Source: Mycoemilia scoparia (lineage: Eukaryota; Kickxellomycota; Kickxellomycetes; Kickxellales; Kickxellaceae). Taken from it: a DNA stretch of 64,000 nt. Numbering within the stretch: position 1 is the first letter of the stretch; each line of letters opens with the position of its first letter. Shown piece after piece: positions 23,814 to 34,054 of the stretch. The notes under the pieces are model-generated. The model made no database searches, was not told where the DNA came from, and worked only from the letters and a program-made list of their open reading frames with translations. The position numbers and the translations under genes were made by a program. The stretch is from the NCBI GenBank assembly GCA_027575805.1, contig JANBPU010000027.1, positions 62,001-126,000 of the forward strand. Direction: 5' to 3'.

Positions 23814-24552
23814 TCAGTCAGTTGATTTCTTCCAAATTGGACCACTTTCGGAGATGATGAGATCTGGCTTTTGATCAAAGTGATCATGAGGAACGGAGTC
23901 TACAGTTTGCTCTTCCAAACACAAAGCAACAAATTTGGGTGGGCTTCCATACCTTTCGACGCATTTTGAATAAAATGTATCATAGTACCCTTTTCCATAG
24001 CCGCACCTGTTTCCTTCTTTATCAAAGGCAAGACCAGGCATCAATACTAGATCGAGCTTTCCTGCATTGCTATCAAAACATGTCTCTCTTTCTTCATCAA
24101 GCTTGGGTTCAGGAATTCCCCATTTGTTCTTCGGTAGGCCTTCATAATCCTCTATAGATGCTATCTTGACCATGTCCATGACCTTTCCATTGCATCTTGG
24201 TATGAAACACGATTTATCAGGACTGGAAAGTATATCGCGTATTAGCGTATCAGTTCCAAGCTCTTTTTCTGTGCTGATATAAATGCTGATGTTCTTGGCA
24301 TTCTTATATGCTTCGAGATTTTGAACTAAAGATGCCACCTTGTTGGCTATAAAATATAACATTATTAGAGCCTTTTCTGTTAAAAATGGAGCTGAAGAGT
24401 CAACTATTTTAGTTTAAAGTTTGCGCTATCTGTTTGGTATACTTGCACTGATCAATAATTCGTGCACTGGATAATCCAGAAAGTCTCTTCTTCATCTCCT
24501 TTCTTAAGACTGACTTTGCCTTAGATACTGCTGCTGCTATTCCTGAACTCAT
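23814..24552 (-). CDS. FAU1: 5-formyltetrahydrofolate cyclo-ligase
   Basis: ATP-dependent conversion of 5-formyl-THF to 5,10-methenyl-THF in folate one-carbon metabolism. Coding is complement(join(23814..24346, 24447..24552)), 212 residues (yeast Fau1: 211). Motifs: N-terminal VLRKEMKKRLSGLS, PRCNGKVMDMVKI, WGIPEP, LVLMPGLAFDKEGNRCGYGKG and the terminal PHDHFDQKPDLIISE. The only intron that keeps frame uses a GC donor (CAGT|GCAAGT) with acceptor TTATAG, giving ARIIDQSANKV; no GT donor in range does so. A start inside exon 2 would lose the substrate-binding N-terminus. Confidence 0.93.
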
Positions 24553-24856
24553 CTTGCCGAATTTATAGTTTTAGGATCTTGATACATTTGTCTACCATTA
24601 TTGCATCCTTTTTCCAATATCTTTATAATTTATAGCCCTGATTCATAGCGCTGTTATGGGGCTTGGCTCACAAAATTTGCAAAAGCTTAAATAGGCCAAT
24701 TTTCCGATGATAATAATTGACCCTAATTTTTTAAACATAGGGTACTGTGTAATTAGCACCATATTAACTAGTCTTGTGTAGAGATTAATATGTATTTAAA
24801 TTGTAAAATTAGCATATTTAGAAAAAGTGGCTATTTTGACTACTAACATTATGTGG
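24553..24856. other. Intergenic region FAU1-SEC11
   Basis: 304 A+T-rich bases with the FAU1 5' region and SEC11 3' region. Nothing recognisable. Confidence 0.4.
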
Positions 24857-25686
24857 CTACTCGTTTGAAACAAGTGAAAAAAGACACAATACACCCAAAA
24901 CTGCATACTTTAGTTTTGGCGATTCGTTCATGTAGATGGTGGCCATACCAGCCTTTGGTATGTATCTAAAATAGAAATATTAATTATGTATATGTTCAAA
25001 ACATTTTAGATCCATATTTGTGCCATAGAGTATATAATCCTGGCTTACCCACGAACGCGACCCAGAATGTCTTCTCGTTCAACCCACAATTGGCCCTTGC
25101 TGTATAATGAGCGATCATCCGAATGATTATTATCGCCCTTAGTTAACAAGTATTGCTTATTTGTTTTATCTCTATAAGAACAATTTGTATAGATTTGGTG
25201 TTAGGTTTATTAAGGATATACATATATATATATATATATATATTAAGCTGATGAAATAATTGTGTTAACTTACTCAGTATGAACTTTCATCACTCGATGA
25301 ACAATTGGGATGTCTCTGTCCTTGACCTTGTATACTGTAACCTCCCCAACCTCTACAGGCGAATATCCATTATGAAGAAATAGAATGTCACCCCTGTAAA
25401 ATGCTGGCTCCATACTTCCTGACAATACAACTACAACCGGGCTTTCGCAGTTAGTAGCAAGTGACAGGCCTTTCCAAAGCATGAAAGCCGAGGTAAGGAC
25501 ACTAGCAACCATTAATATCTGACTTAGTATCTGTGTATTATTTCAAGTCGTAAGGGGTTAGCGTTTGAATTCGGTATTGGCCTTTCTGGAAATTCTATTA
25601 TTGAGGCATCTTTGATATGAATTTACCTGACGTATATTTTGCTTTTGTTTAATAACAGCTGGTTTCGAAGTGCTTTTGGAGCCCAT
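24857..25686 (-). CDS. SEC11: Signal peptidase complex catalytic subunit
   Basis: ER-membrane protease that removes signal peptides. Coding is complement(join(24857..24965, 25049..25171, 25274..25530, 25627..25686)), 182 residues, close to Sec11/SPC18. The catalytic Ser is in [19 protein letters not shown], the catalytic His in [11 protein letters not shown], and the Asp region in [16 protein letters not shown] membrane helix precedes the catalytic Ser, and conserved [23 protein letters not shown] follows. Introns are 83, 102 and 96 bp, all GT-AG, with phases 0, 2 and 2; the middle one carries a TA microsatellite (about 25219-25242). All phases close. Confidence 0.96.
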
Positions 25687-26084
25687 TTTGTATATATATG
25701 TGTGTGTATGCCCAATATAATGTAAAATAAATAATAATACTCTATTGAAGACGTAAAATGAATTTTCCAGTTTATGAAACTCTAATTATAGATGACAACT
25801 TTAAACAATATATTGTGTAAACAGGATAGACCAAGCAATTTCAAATCTCGTTATGGGTTATACTGATTCTATTCAAGAATATCCTTTATGTCTAAACGAA
25901 TTCATTCTACCTAGAATTTTATTAAATCTTGAGATTTATACTTGTTGTCAATGATTATATGACAGGATGTATTCTTTTAAAAATATAATTATTTAGCATG
26001 AAACAGATTACCATAAAGTATGTTTGTAAAAATATGAAATGGTGACAGTAATAGTATATGAAATGACAATCTAGCCTTTGTATT
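25687..26084. other. Intergenic region SEC11-RPD3
   Basis: 398 A+T-rich bases holding the SEC11 promoter and RPD3 3' region. No gene or repeat recognised. Confidence 0.45.
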
Positions 26085-27727
26085 TTAGGCTTTGTTTGGT
26101 GTATCGGAAATTGGCTTCTGTGAATTTGGTTGTTTCTCAACTACATTATTTTCCACCTTCGACTCTTCATTTTCAACATCCATCGAGTCCGGGTCTTCTT
26201 TTACTGAAGAGCTTTTATTTTTGGCCAAGTTTTCACTGACTTTACTTGCTGCTGGGACTGGATCAATTGTATTTGTGTCTGGTTTGTTTTCATTGTTTAT
26301 AGCAGGCTTAACATCGTCACTTTGATCATTCCGTGCACTTTCCTCATTAACTGCACGAGTGTCTTGCTTTGGCTTTGTACTGGATTGGCCCATAGCATCA
26401 TCTTCATACATTTCTGTATCTGGAACAACGTGAGCATCCTTCATTGACTGTGTTGTCCTAACATCTGGATTTTCTAAATCTTCATTTATATCGTTGTAGT
26501 CAGGATCACGAGGAATTTCTTGTATCTGTACACTAGGAACAAATTTGGTTCGCTCCAAATTTTGGAGCACCTGTGTCTTTATCCTTTCCAGGTACTCACG
26601 ACTATTTGAGTTTTCCATAGCATGGGGTGGGACGGTAAGAGAAAAATCTGGGCCGAAATAATCCATGTAATCGTTCATGGGGAGTTTCGAATCCATATTT
26701 GCTCCAACAAGAAGCCCTGTTTCGTATGCCCACGTTCTCGATACATTACGGATAGTATAGCCACCGCCACCAAGCACTAGGGTTGGCAATCCAAACGACT
26801 TTACAAATGACACGCACTTTCCATGACCATTCATCGAAAGGTTGAAACAGCCCAGTTTGTCGCCTGCAAGTGAGTCTGCACCGCACTGCAAAACTACAGC
26901 ACTAGGCTGATACCAGTCCATAATTGCCTGAACAATCGGTTCGAAAACACTACTATAGCTCTCGTCATCGATTCCGTCTTGTAATGGAAAGTTGACAGAG
27001 TAGTATTTTCCTTTTGATTCACCAATATCACGCAAATCCCCAGTTCCAGGGAAGTATTCTCCGTATTTGTGGAAAGAGCATGTCATGACACGATCTGTAG
27101 TGTAGAATGCCTCCTCAACCCCATCACCGTGATGAACATCGATATCAATATAAAGCACTCGCTTATGGTGCCTTAGCAACTCCAAGATAGCTAAAACAAT
27201 GTCATTGATGTAACAGAATCCACTAGCTTCGCACTTTTTAGCATGATGCAAACCACCAGACCAATTTATGCAAATGTCGGATAGTCCTCTGTTTAGTCTA
27301 GCTGCACCTTCCATAGAGCTTCCGGCAGATAAAGAAAAGAAATCAAACATCCCGTCAAACACTGGACAATCTTCCTCCATATTATATTTTGTAAGCTCTT
27401 TGTGGAATTTGTAGGCATTATCTGGCGTCACACGATACAAAAAGTCGACATAGTCATCGGAGTGGAACTGTGTCATTTCATGCCTGGTTGCTGGGGCCGC
27501 TCTATAAATGGCCATCTTTTTGTAGAGCCCATAGCTCATCACCAAGTTATGTGTCATTCGAATTCTGTGTGGCTTCATGGGATGCCCAGGAGCATAGTGA
27601 TAGTTTCCAACATTTGCTATTTATAAAAAACAAGATGTTTTAGCATTTGATAAAAATTGATATTTAGTGTCATATTATAAAACCTACAGTCATAGAAATA
27701 GGCAACTGTTCTCTTGGAATCGGGCAT
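26085..27727 (-). CDS. RPD3: Class I histone deacetylase, Rpd3 type
   Basis: Zinc-dependent histone deacetylase, catalytic core of Sin3-type corepressors. Coding is complement(join(26085..27616, 27688..27727)), 523 residues. The 71-bp intron lies after codon 13 and restores [25 protein letters not shown]. Active-site features: GGLHHAKK (His pair near residue 137), [17 protein letters not shown] (zinc ligands), [12 protein letters not shown] and [18 protein letters not shown]. After about residue 380 the protein becomes an acidic, disordered tail rich in Asn, Ser and Glu, typical of fungal Rpd3. The [12 protein letters not shown] string and tail favour Rpd3 over Hos-type enzymes. Confidence 0.96.
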
Positions 27728-28229
27728 TGTGTTGTTAGTTTGGCCTCTAAAAGCTCAAGTGTTGGGCTAGGTCTTGTTAATAAAGATTTTAAGCTCAATA
27801 GTCTCTAGACTTTAACGTGCGTGAGCTTTCAGTGCGATTATTTCCTGGCGTACGTTAAAAGACACAAACAAGGTTAGCAGTATATCTTTATTTATGAAAA
27901 TAGCTTGACTTATTTGCATCAAAATATCTCGTTTCTCAGCTAATAGGAGTAAATATTGCTACAGAATGTTATGGGTAATTTAATCCTTTTTGAAATGTCA
28001 AGAATTTGTTCAGAACTTGCTTTTCATTAACCAAAACTATAAATTAGTGTTTGATGAATGTGGTTATAATATGCTATTAACCTTGTTCTAGTTTTATCAA
28101 GCTCAATTAAAACTTATGACTTCTAACATCAGAGGTTTGATACATCGCAAAATTGCCAAATCAGTGTCAATTTGTGCCACAATTTTCGATTAGCATATTG
28201 GTAACTTGTCCCACAATTGTGATTTACAT

Positions 28230-28346
28230 ATGGATCATAATTTTTGAAGGGCAAATTTTGGTGACAACTAATTATAGGGGCAATCCCAGCCAAATGGATG
28301 TCCAGCTTTACTAGTAAACTATTACCCTTCAAAAATAATCGCCCAT
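28230..28346. mobile_element. MITE-like element, family R1, copy c
   Basis: 117 bp. Left end ATGGATCATAATTTTTGAAG, right end complementary (CCCTTCAAAAATAATCGCCC then AT). The interior contains TATAGGGGCAATCCCAGCCA. Target duplication is not clear. No coding capacity. Confidence 0.7.
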
Positions 28347-28413
28347 ATTGATGTTTAAACATACCATTTTATAAAAAATCACTTTCCTTTGTTTTTCAAA
28401 TTCTCATTTTCAT

Positions 28414-28582
28414 GTTTGTATATGGTTAAAGTTCACAAGGCCTTGGACAAAAATGGGTCACCAGGAATTGCATATGAAATTTGCTCTCTTATTTTGACCC
28501 AACCGTAGACCTTTTGGTATGCAATTCTTTGGGAACCATTTTTGCTTAAGGCTATGTGAAACCTGACCAAACAAAGAAATTT
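28414..28582. mobile_element. MITE-like element, family R2, copy a
   Basis: The two halves are imperfect inverted repeats of roughly 50 bp. Left: TTCACAAGGCCTTGGACAAA then AATGGGTCACCAGGAATTGC; right, read on the minus strand: TTTCACATAGCCTTAAGCAA then AAATGGTTCCCAAAGAATTG. The element could fold into one long hairpin. Two related copies occur at about 31497 and 37050. Ends are approximate. Confidence 0.6.
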
Positions 28583-28751
28583 GGGAACTCTAAAAAACAA
28601 ATGTTTACCCATAACATTAGGAGACGCCCATTTTTTTACTCTCGGATTTTCCAATAAAAATAGAAAATTAGTTGAATGTATCCCTTTAACCAAATTTTAA
28701 TACAACCACCACCTTAATTTTTTTTGTATAAAAGCATACAAAGCACAAAAT

Positions 28752-29738
28752 ATGGCCCAGGTTAAGTCACACAAGATTGTTCTTCCTGGAGAACAGGTTT
28801 CTGATCTATTTGAAAACAACCAAAACGAAGAATCGAACAACAGCGAAGTCATTTGCTTAGGACCAGGTCTCTTGCAAACTGGAGATCAGATACAAGCCAT
28901 TAATTCTGGAGTTCTTCGACACATACCAAAAACAAATAAATATTGGGTACAAGGAAATAAGCGCAAGGTAAGGTCCTATTTGCTAAGGTATTGCATTATG
29001 AAACCTTTGAAATATCATATACTTAGTATAGCTAACTTATTATAGTATACTCCTGCTACCGGAGAACCAGTTATTGGTGTCATTACAGCTAAGCATGCCG
29101 AAGGATACAGAGTTGATATTGGAAGTGCCCACCAAGCAACACTTCCTCTTCTAGCCTTTGAGGGAGCAACGAAACGCAATAAGCCAAACCTTTCTGTAAG
29201 TATCCTGAGCGGTTTAATGATTATACTACTTTGGAGCATTTAAACAGTATATTGACTTATTTTTATTTTTCAAATATTTAGATTGGTGCATTGATATATG
29301 CCAAAGTCTCTATTGCAAACAAAGATATGGACCCCGAAATTGAATGCTATAACTCGGACACAGGAAAATCTGAAGGGTTTGGAGAATTGAAAAATGGATT
29401 CACCATACGTGCCTCTCTAGGCTTCTGTCACCGGTAAGAACAATGCTCAAAACAACAGTTTCACTACCGCTAAAAAGTTTAAACTCTGAATATTATATTT
29501 ACACTCAAATTTATTTCTGGAACTTAGCCTTCTTACTTCAGATACTCCCATCCTATCTATAATCGGACAATACCTTCCATTTGAGGTCGCTATTGGACTA
29601 AATGGCCATATATGGGTTAACGCTGGAGAAGAGAGTCATAAAAAAACAGTTATGATCGGCAATGCAATCGAAAATGCAGAACACTTGAACCACAATGAAT
29701 GTCAAGCTATGGTTAAAGAGCTCATGAATCGTGCATAG
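28752..29738 (+). CDS. RRP40: Exosome RNA-binding cap subunit Rrp40
   Basis: S1/KH-domain cap subunit of the RNA exosome, in 3'-5' RNA processing. Coding is join(28752..28967, 29046..29195, 29282..29433, 29528..29738), 242 residues (yeast Rrp40: 240). Motifs: KIVLPGEQV at the N-terminus; PVIGVITAKHAEGYRVDIGS and LPLLAFEGATKRNKPNL in the S1 region; then GALIYAKVSIANKDMDPEIEC and a KH-like C-terminal part with GQYLPFEVAIGLNGHIWVN. The ANKDMDPE string separates it from Rrp4 and Csl4. Introns of 78, 86 and 94 bp are all GT-AG; phases 0, 0 and 2 close. Confidence 0.94.
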
Positions 29739-29988
29739 CACAACTTCTCTTTCTAAGCATATTGTATTCAACGTACATACATCTCACAATATTAAAATCA
29801 TATTATCAATACATCATATTGTCCAATAAACTACTATATGTGTCCGCAAATGCGTGTAGATGTACAAAATGTATAATATTTTGAGTAATATAGTGTAGCT
29901 ATTTATCCTGCAATTTAGTATATTGAATAAATTGCAAAAACAGTTCTAATGATTTGAGTTAGAAGATTTCAAAACCATGATCTATCGT

Positions 29989-30503
29989 TTAGTGGTGCTC
30001 GTGGTTCTTGTGATGTCCTAAAAAGCAAAAAGTCATAAATGTAACATTAAAAAAAGCGTTCAAAAATAAGCATGTACGATAAATATTCTAGGGTATACAC
30101 CACCATGATTCTTTCCATCATCCAAAATCCAATAATACTGAAATATTAAATATAAATATGAGCACTTACTGATGTGCATAGCATAGTGGATCGAGTAGCC
30201 ACCGATCAATAGGGCAAAGATAGCGTGCACGATGGGCTTTGGAGAAGGCTTTTCACCAGTAAAATATTTCTGCTGGTAACGGGCCCAAAGACCGCCAGAG
30301 CTAGCAACTTTAGAGGAATTACCCTTGGGCAAACGTCTGTAGAAAGAAATTAGCTTGCTGAAGTCCTGAGATTCGGCGGATGCAGTGGCATCAGCACCGC
30401 TGGAAATGGTCTGTCTGGCAGAAGCGGCAATGTTAGGTGGAATGATGTCGCGCAGGGTGCTGTACCCACGCTTAAAAGCAACAGAGCGGAATACGTTGTT
30501 CAT
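29989..30503 (-). CDS. ATP17: Mitochondrial ATP synthase subunit f
   Basis: Small membrane subunit of the F0 sector. Coding is complement(join(29989..30017, 30170..30503)), 120 residues. The N-terminus MNNVFRSVAFKRGYSTLR looks like a mitochondrial presequence. Conserved: SFYRRLPKG, LWARYQQKYFTGEKPSPKPI, one membrane helix (HAIFALLIGGYSIHYAMHI) and a His-rich end RHHKNHEHH. The last exon is only 29 bp; a 152-bp GT-AG intron joins it in phase 1. Reading through the donor would give a false C-terminus. The HHKN..HH ending supports the splice. Confidence 0.9.
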
Positions 30504-30884
30504 TTCTGTCGCTCACTATAGACTCGAAACTCAAATACAAGATAAATCTAAATTTGTGACAGGTCAAAAAGGCGCTAAATTCGACTCTCCCTTTGATGAT
30601 AAGTTCTCTAGCTTTGTGCTAGAGTAGCATTTGACCTGTGGATCATAAAATTAGATTAAAATGGAGATAGTGAATTAGAGCACAGCCTATTGCTTAATAA
30701 CAGAAAAAGATTAAATCAACTCTTTATAGCAAAGGATGTCAGGTTGTATCATTTGTGGATCTATGTAGTCAGATTAAATCTAGACTCCACCACAACCTTG
30801 TGCCTAGCACAAGGACCAGTTTGTGAGGTATGGCCAAATTACAATGAGGGATAAAAAAGGCTTACACATTATCAGGCACCTTCC

Positions 30885-31130
30885 TGCCATTGGTTGGAAA
30901 CAATGTATGGGTTAGCTCTACACCAAAAGAGAACAGACAGATACTGATGATTAAGCTTTTTATTACTCCTAGGGAGGTAGCTGAATGCCACATACAGAGA
31001 GAACAGACAGATACTCTCACGCATTCCCTGCAAATCAGCCCATAAGCTTTATATTTTAGCACGAGCCTCAGCGACGATTGGCTAGCATCCAAGGGATTAT
31101 ACTAGTACACTTTTGAAGGGACTCTGCTAT
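30885..31130. repeat. Dispersed repeat R3, copy a
   Basis: Shares long stretches with 52895-53115, e.g. CATTCCCTGCAAATCA, CTCAGCGA.GATTGGCT and ATCCAAGGGA.TAT. Both copies carry a minus-strand frame with SQSSLRL and GLICRECVRV. Copy a has an extra stretch of about 70 bases between two direct repeats of GAGAACAGACAGATACT. Nature unknown. Confidence 0.6.
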
Positions 31131-31496
31131 ATAGATGTAATGTGAGATAGTGAATTAAGCATTCAGTGAACGAAGTATATGGGATTGGACTTGATTATTA
31201 AACCAGAAACCGATTAGATCAATGCCCTTAAAATGTGTGGCTAAAAGGCTATACTGGTAACAATAACACAAAAAAACAATAAGAATTTCTTAATGGTTAA
31301 ATGGCAGCTTGGGAAATAACTTCAAAATTGGTTATTAAACACCCTGTGGAATATTGGTGTCTAGTCTACTATTTAAAATATTGACTATATATTGATTGGT
31401 CAGTGGATGTCTGACCTTCTTTTTATCATAATAAATCTAGCTTTTTAAACTTTATCGATTCAACAGGTTTTCTTTAGTGAACCAATTCATTATAAC

Positions 31497-31645
31497 TATA
31501 TGGTATATTTCACAAAGCTTTAGGCAAAAATGGGTCCCCAGGAGCTGCATATAAAATAGCTGATGATTGGGCCAAAATATGAGGGCCCATTTCTGCCTAC
31601 AATATGCTTGATTCCAAGTGAAATATTGTCATATGTTATACTGTT
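31497..31645. mobile_element. MITE-like element, family R2, copy b
   Basis: Left: TTCACAAAGCTTTAGGCAAA then AATGGGTCCCCAGGAGCTGC; the right side (GGGCCCATTTCTGCCTACAA) is the inverted counterpart. The interior TGATGATTGGGCCAA is shared with copy c. Ends approximate. Confidence 0.55.
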
Positions 31646-33663
31646 CAATGTTGTTTATGGCAATAAGCTTTAGCATTGTGAGTTCTGTATTTGTGGCACA
31701 AAAGTGTAGCCACAAATGCGTTGATAGGTGTTTTGAGATGAGAATTTTGGCTTGGTGGATGTTAAATATGACCAAATCTAAAAAGGAAAAGAAAAATGAA
31801 GGCCATCTGTTTCTAAAGCTTCATACCAAGCAAAAGCCATGATGTTCAAACCACACAGTTGCCTAAACTCACACAGTGTGTTAATTATAGCCCAAATGCT
31901 GGTTTAAATAATCGACCGTGTTTGTGGAACATCTGATGCTTAATTTAGGATCTGCACCCACGCACAACTAGTCAGACTCAAGGGTCATATTTCTATAGTC
32001 TGTATTCCTATGAGGAATTATTCCGCCTTAGATTTTCTTGAAAGGGTGACAGAGGCTATTTATTTCAAAGCAGCCCTTTTGAAGGGCTTAATCAAGCTGG
32101 AAGACTATCCAAAGTCTTTGTGTGTTTGGGGCCTGAACATGCATTGAGCAAATTTATGTGAGCACATGCAGCCTCTACCTGTTGCGCCGAGTCAGAGGTT
32201 GGCATGCACAATAGGGTGCAAAGACGCTCGGGTTGATCATTTTTTACAAATACTGTGCAAAGAGCGTGAAAGACCCAACTGCGCTGCATATCTGCAACAG
32301 CCCACAAGGAAGGCAAGCATGCTTTACCCGTATACTACCATCTTCAACAACCGAGGGCACTTTCTGTCAATTGAAAAATGAACTTTTTAATTAGTATTGT
32401 GACAATGGCAGTAATTGCTGCTGATGGGGTGAGGTCGATGGTATTCCGCATAGAAATTGCCACCAGCTGATTGAATAAGTCGGCCAGGTGCGCTTGGATG
32501 CCTAAAAATGATAGGGATAATGGAATCGAGATTTAGCTGGCGCAGACACTTTGAGGCATTTCGCAGCCATTTACTAGGCAAACAGAAATGGCCTATGGTT
32601 AGTCCACCCCACTAGGCCAATGGTGTTGTATTCTCTGTGGCCCAGATCTGATTTGCTAATTGTGTCGTGGCTGAATGATTGTCTTGTGTCTGGCTGGGAC
32701 TCTTCTGTTATTCAACTCCAGCTTTTTAAATACAGTCGATTCAATTTCTTCGGATATGGAAATTTGAGCATTATGATTCCAGCAAGGTGATTGGTCTAAG
32801 CAAATAAATAAAATCTAGACGTGCAGATGAGTGGACAGCAGATTGTGGTTGTAATCAGCACTCAGCACCAATTTAAATGTAGGCACGCAGACATGTATTA
32901 TATACCTTGAAAGAGGCCATCATAACAGCACGCACGCACATACGGAGAGGTTGTTGCTGCCCCGTTTTAAAGTCCAGTGTCAAGCACAGAGCTTCATATC
33001 ATATCAGAGTGGCTCCAGCAACATAGCTGATTCTGGAGACAGGTGTAGAACAGCAGCACCTAGAGTGGTCCCCAGATGCCAGAAATGTAGATTTGGGCCG
33101 GATACGGAAAATGGGTTGCGGGAAAAGGCAAGCGAAAAAATTTTCGCATATTTGTAGGCTTTGGCGCAGATTGGTTGCGTGGGCCTTAACGATCGGCACA
33201 GTCTGGGTCCAGGGGCGTGGCATGAGTGGTCTGGTGGTTGAACAGAATAGCATGGGGTTATCAGCTTTTCAACAAACTGTCATCGCCGCATATAGACTGG
33301 CTGGCGAATGGATGCCAATAATATACTTTACCTTGGACCCATGCTGGTCATTAATTGCGGCTCGACCACTATGCCTCCATCTTTATTTAGGGTAAGCGTA
33401 AGACAGGATAGGATGGCCTGTATCGAAGGCAATTATTAATTGTTATCGCATGGATTATACATTTCCTCCTAGCAAACAACCTTGCTTCACACTGCAGCAC
33501 TTAAGCGCCCCGTTTCCTGTGCCCTCGCGATTAGCTTTCTTTCGCATTTTGTCTTTCTCTCTGTGTTTGTCTTTCTACACAAGTTGCTGGCATCCTTCTC
33601 TTTTATTTGCACGCGTCTTATGCGATTTATCTTTTACGTTCCTATATACTAGTTCCTGGTTGA

Positions 33664-33777
33664 TTGTATACACACACACACACACACGACTCCACCTTCC
33701 CATATCTCATATCCTTGCGGCTTTTCAAACACATACCCATATATATATATTTACACACACACACACATACACGCATA
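33664..33777 (+). repeat. CA/TA microsatellites in the WHI3 leader
   Basis: Runs of (CA)n at about 33669-33687 and 33754-33768, with a short (TA)n between, in C/T-rich DNA. Simple-sequence repeats. Confidence 0.7.
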
Positions 33778-34054
33778 GGCCCACGCCCAGAAAGCCCTTG
33801 GGTGCCTGACAGAATTCGCTATAGATTACCTCCTGTCTCTCTCCCTACTAGTGCATTTCCTCTCTTTTATTTCCCTTAACCATCAAATTAAGCCCGCCCA
33901 GCTCTACTCATCAAGGAAATAGACAAAAATCACACTCTTTAGTTAAGTGCATTATCACACCGCCACCGTCAGTGTAGTTACTAGCAACACACACATTACC
34001 TTCCTGGATTCACAATAATACATTTGTCCAGGGACAAAAGTACATTTAGCCAAC

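Larger units (their letters stand above)
27728..28751. other. Divergent intergenic region RPD3-RRP40 with two MITE-like insertions
   Basis: 1 kb of A+T-rich DNA. It holds one R1 copy (28230-28346) and one R2 copy (about 28414-28582) only some 70 bases apart, between the two promoters. No supported gene. Confidence 0.5.
30504..34054. other. 3.5-kb gene-poor region upstream of WHI3
   Basis: All open frames are short, overlap on both strands and match nothing I recognise. It contains an R3 repeat (about 30885-31130), an R2 element (about 31497-31645) and, from 33450, a pyrimidine-rich leader with CA and TA microsatellites, probably the WHI3 promoter and long 5' UTR. Imperfect direct repeats GAGATAGTGAATTA at about 30663 and 31143 bracket a 480-bp stretch including R3. 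A long upstream region suits a regulated RNA-binding gene, but this is inference. Confidence 0.5.

Noticed and set aside
32092..33395. Several open frames of 60-100 codons upstream of WHI3
   Set aside because: They overlap on opposite strands and match nothing; consistent with chance in a long non-coding region.
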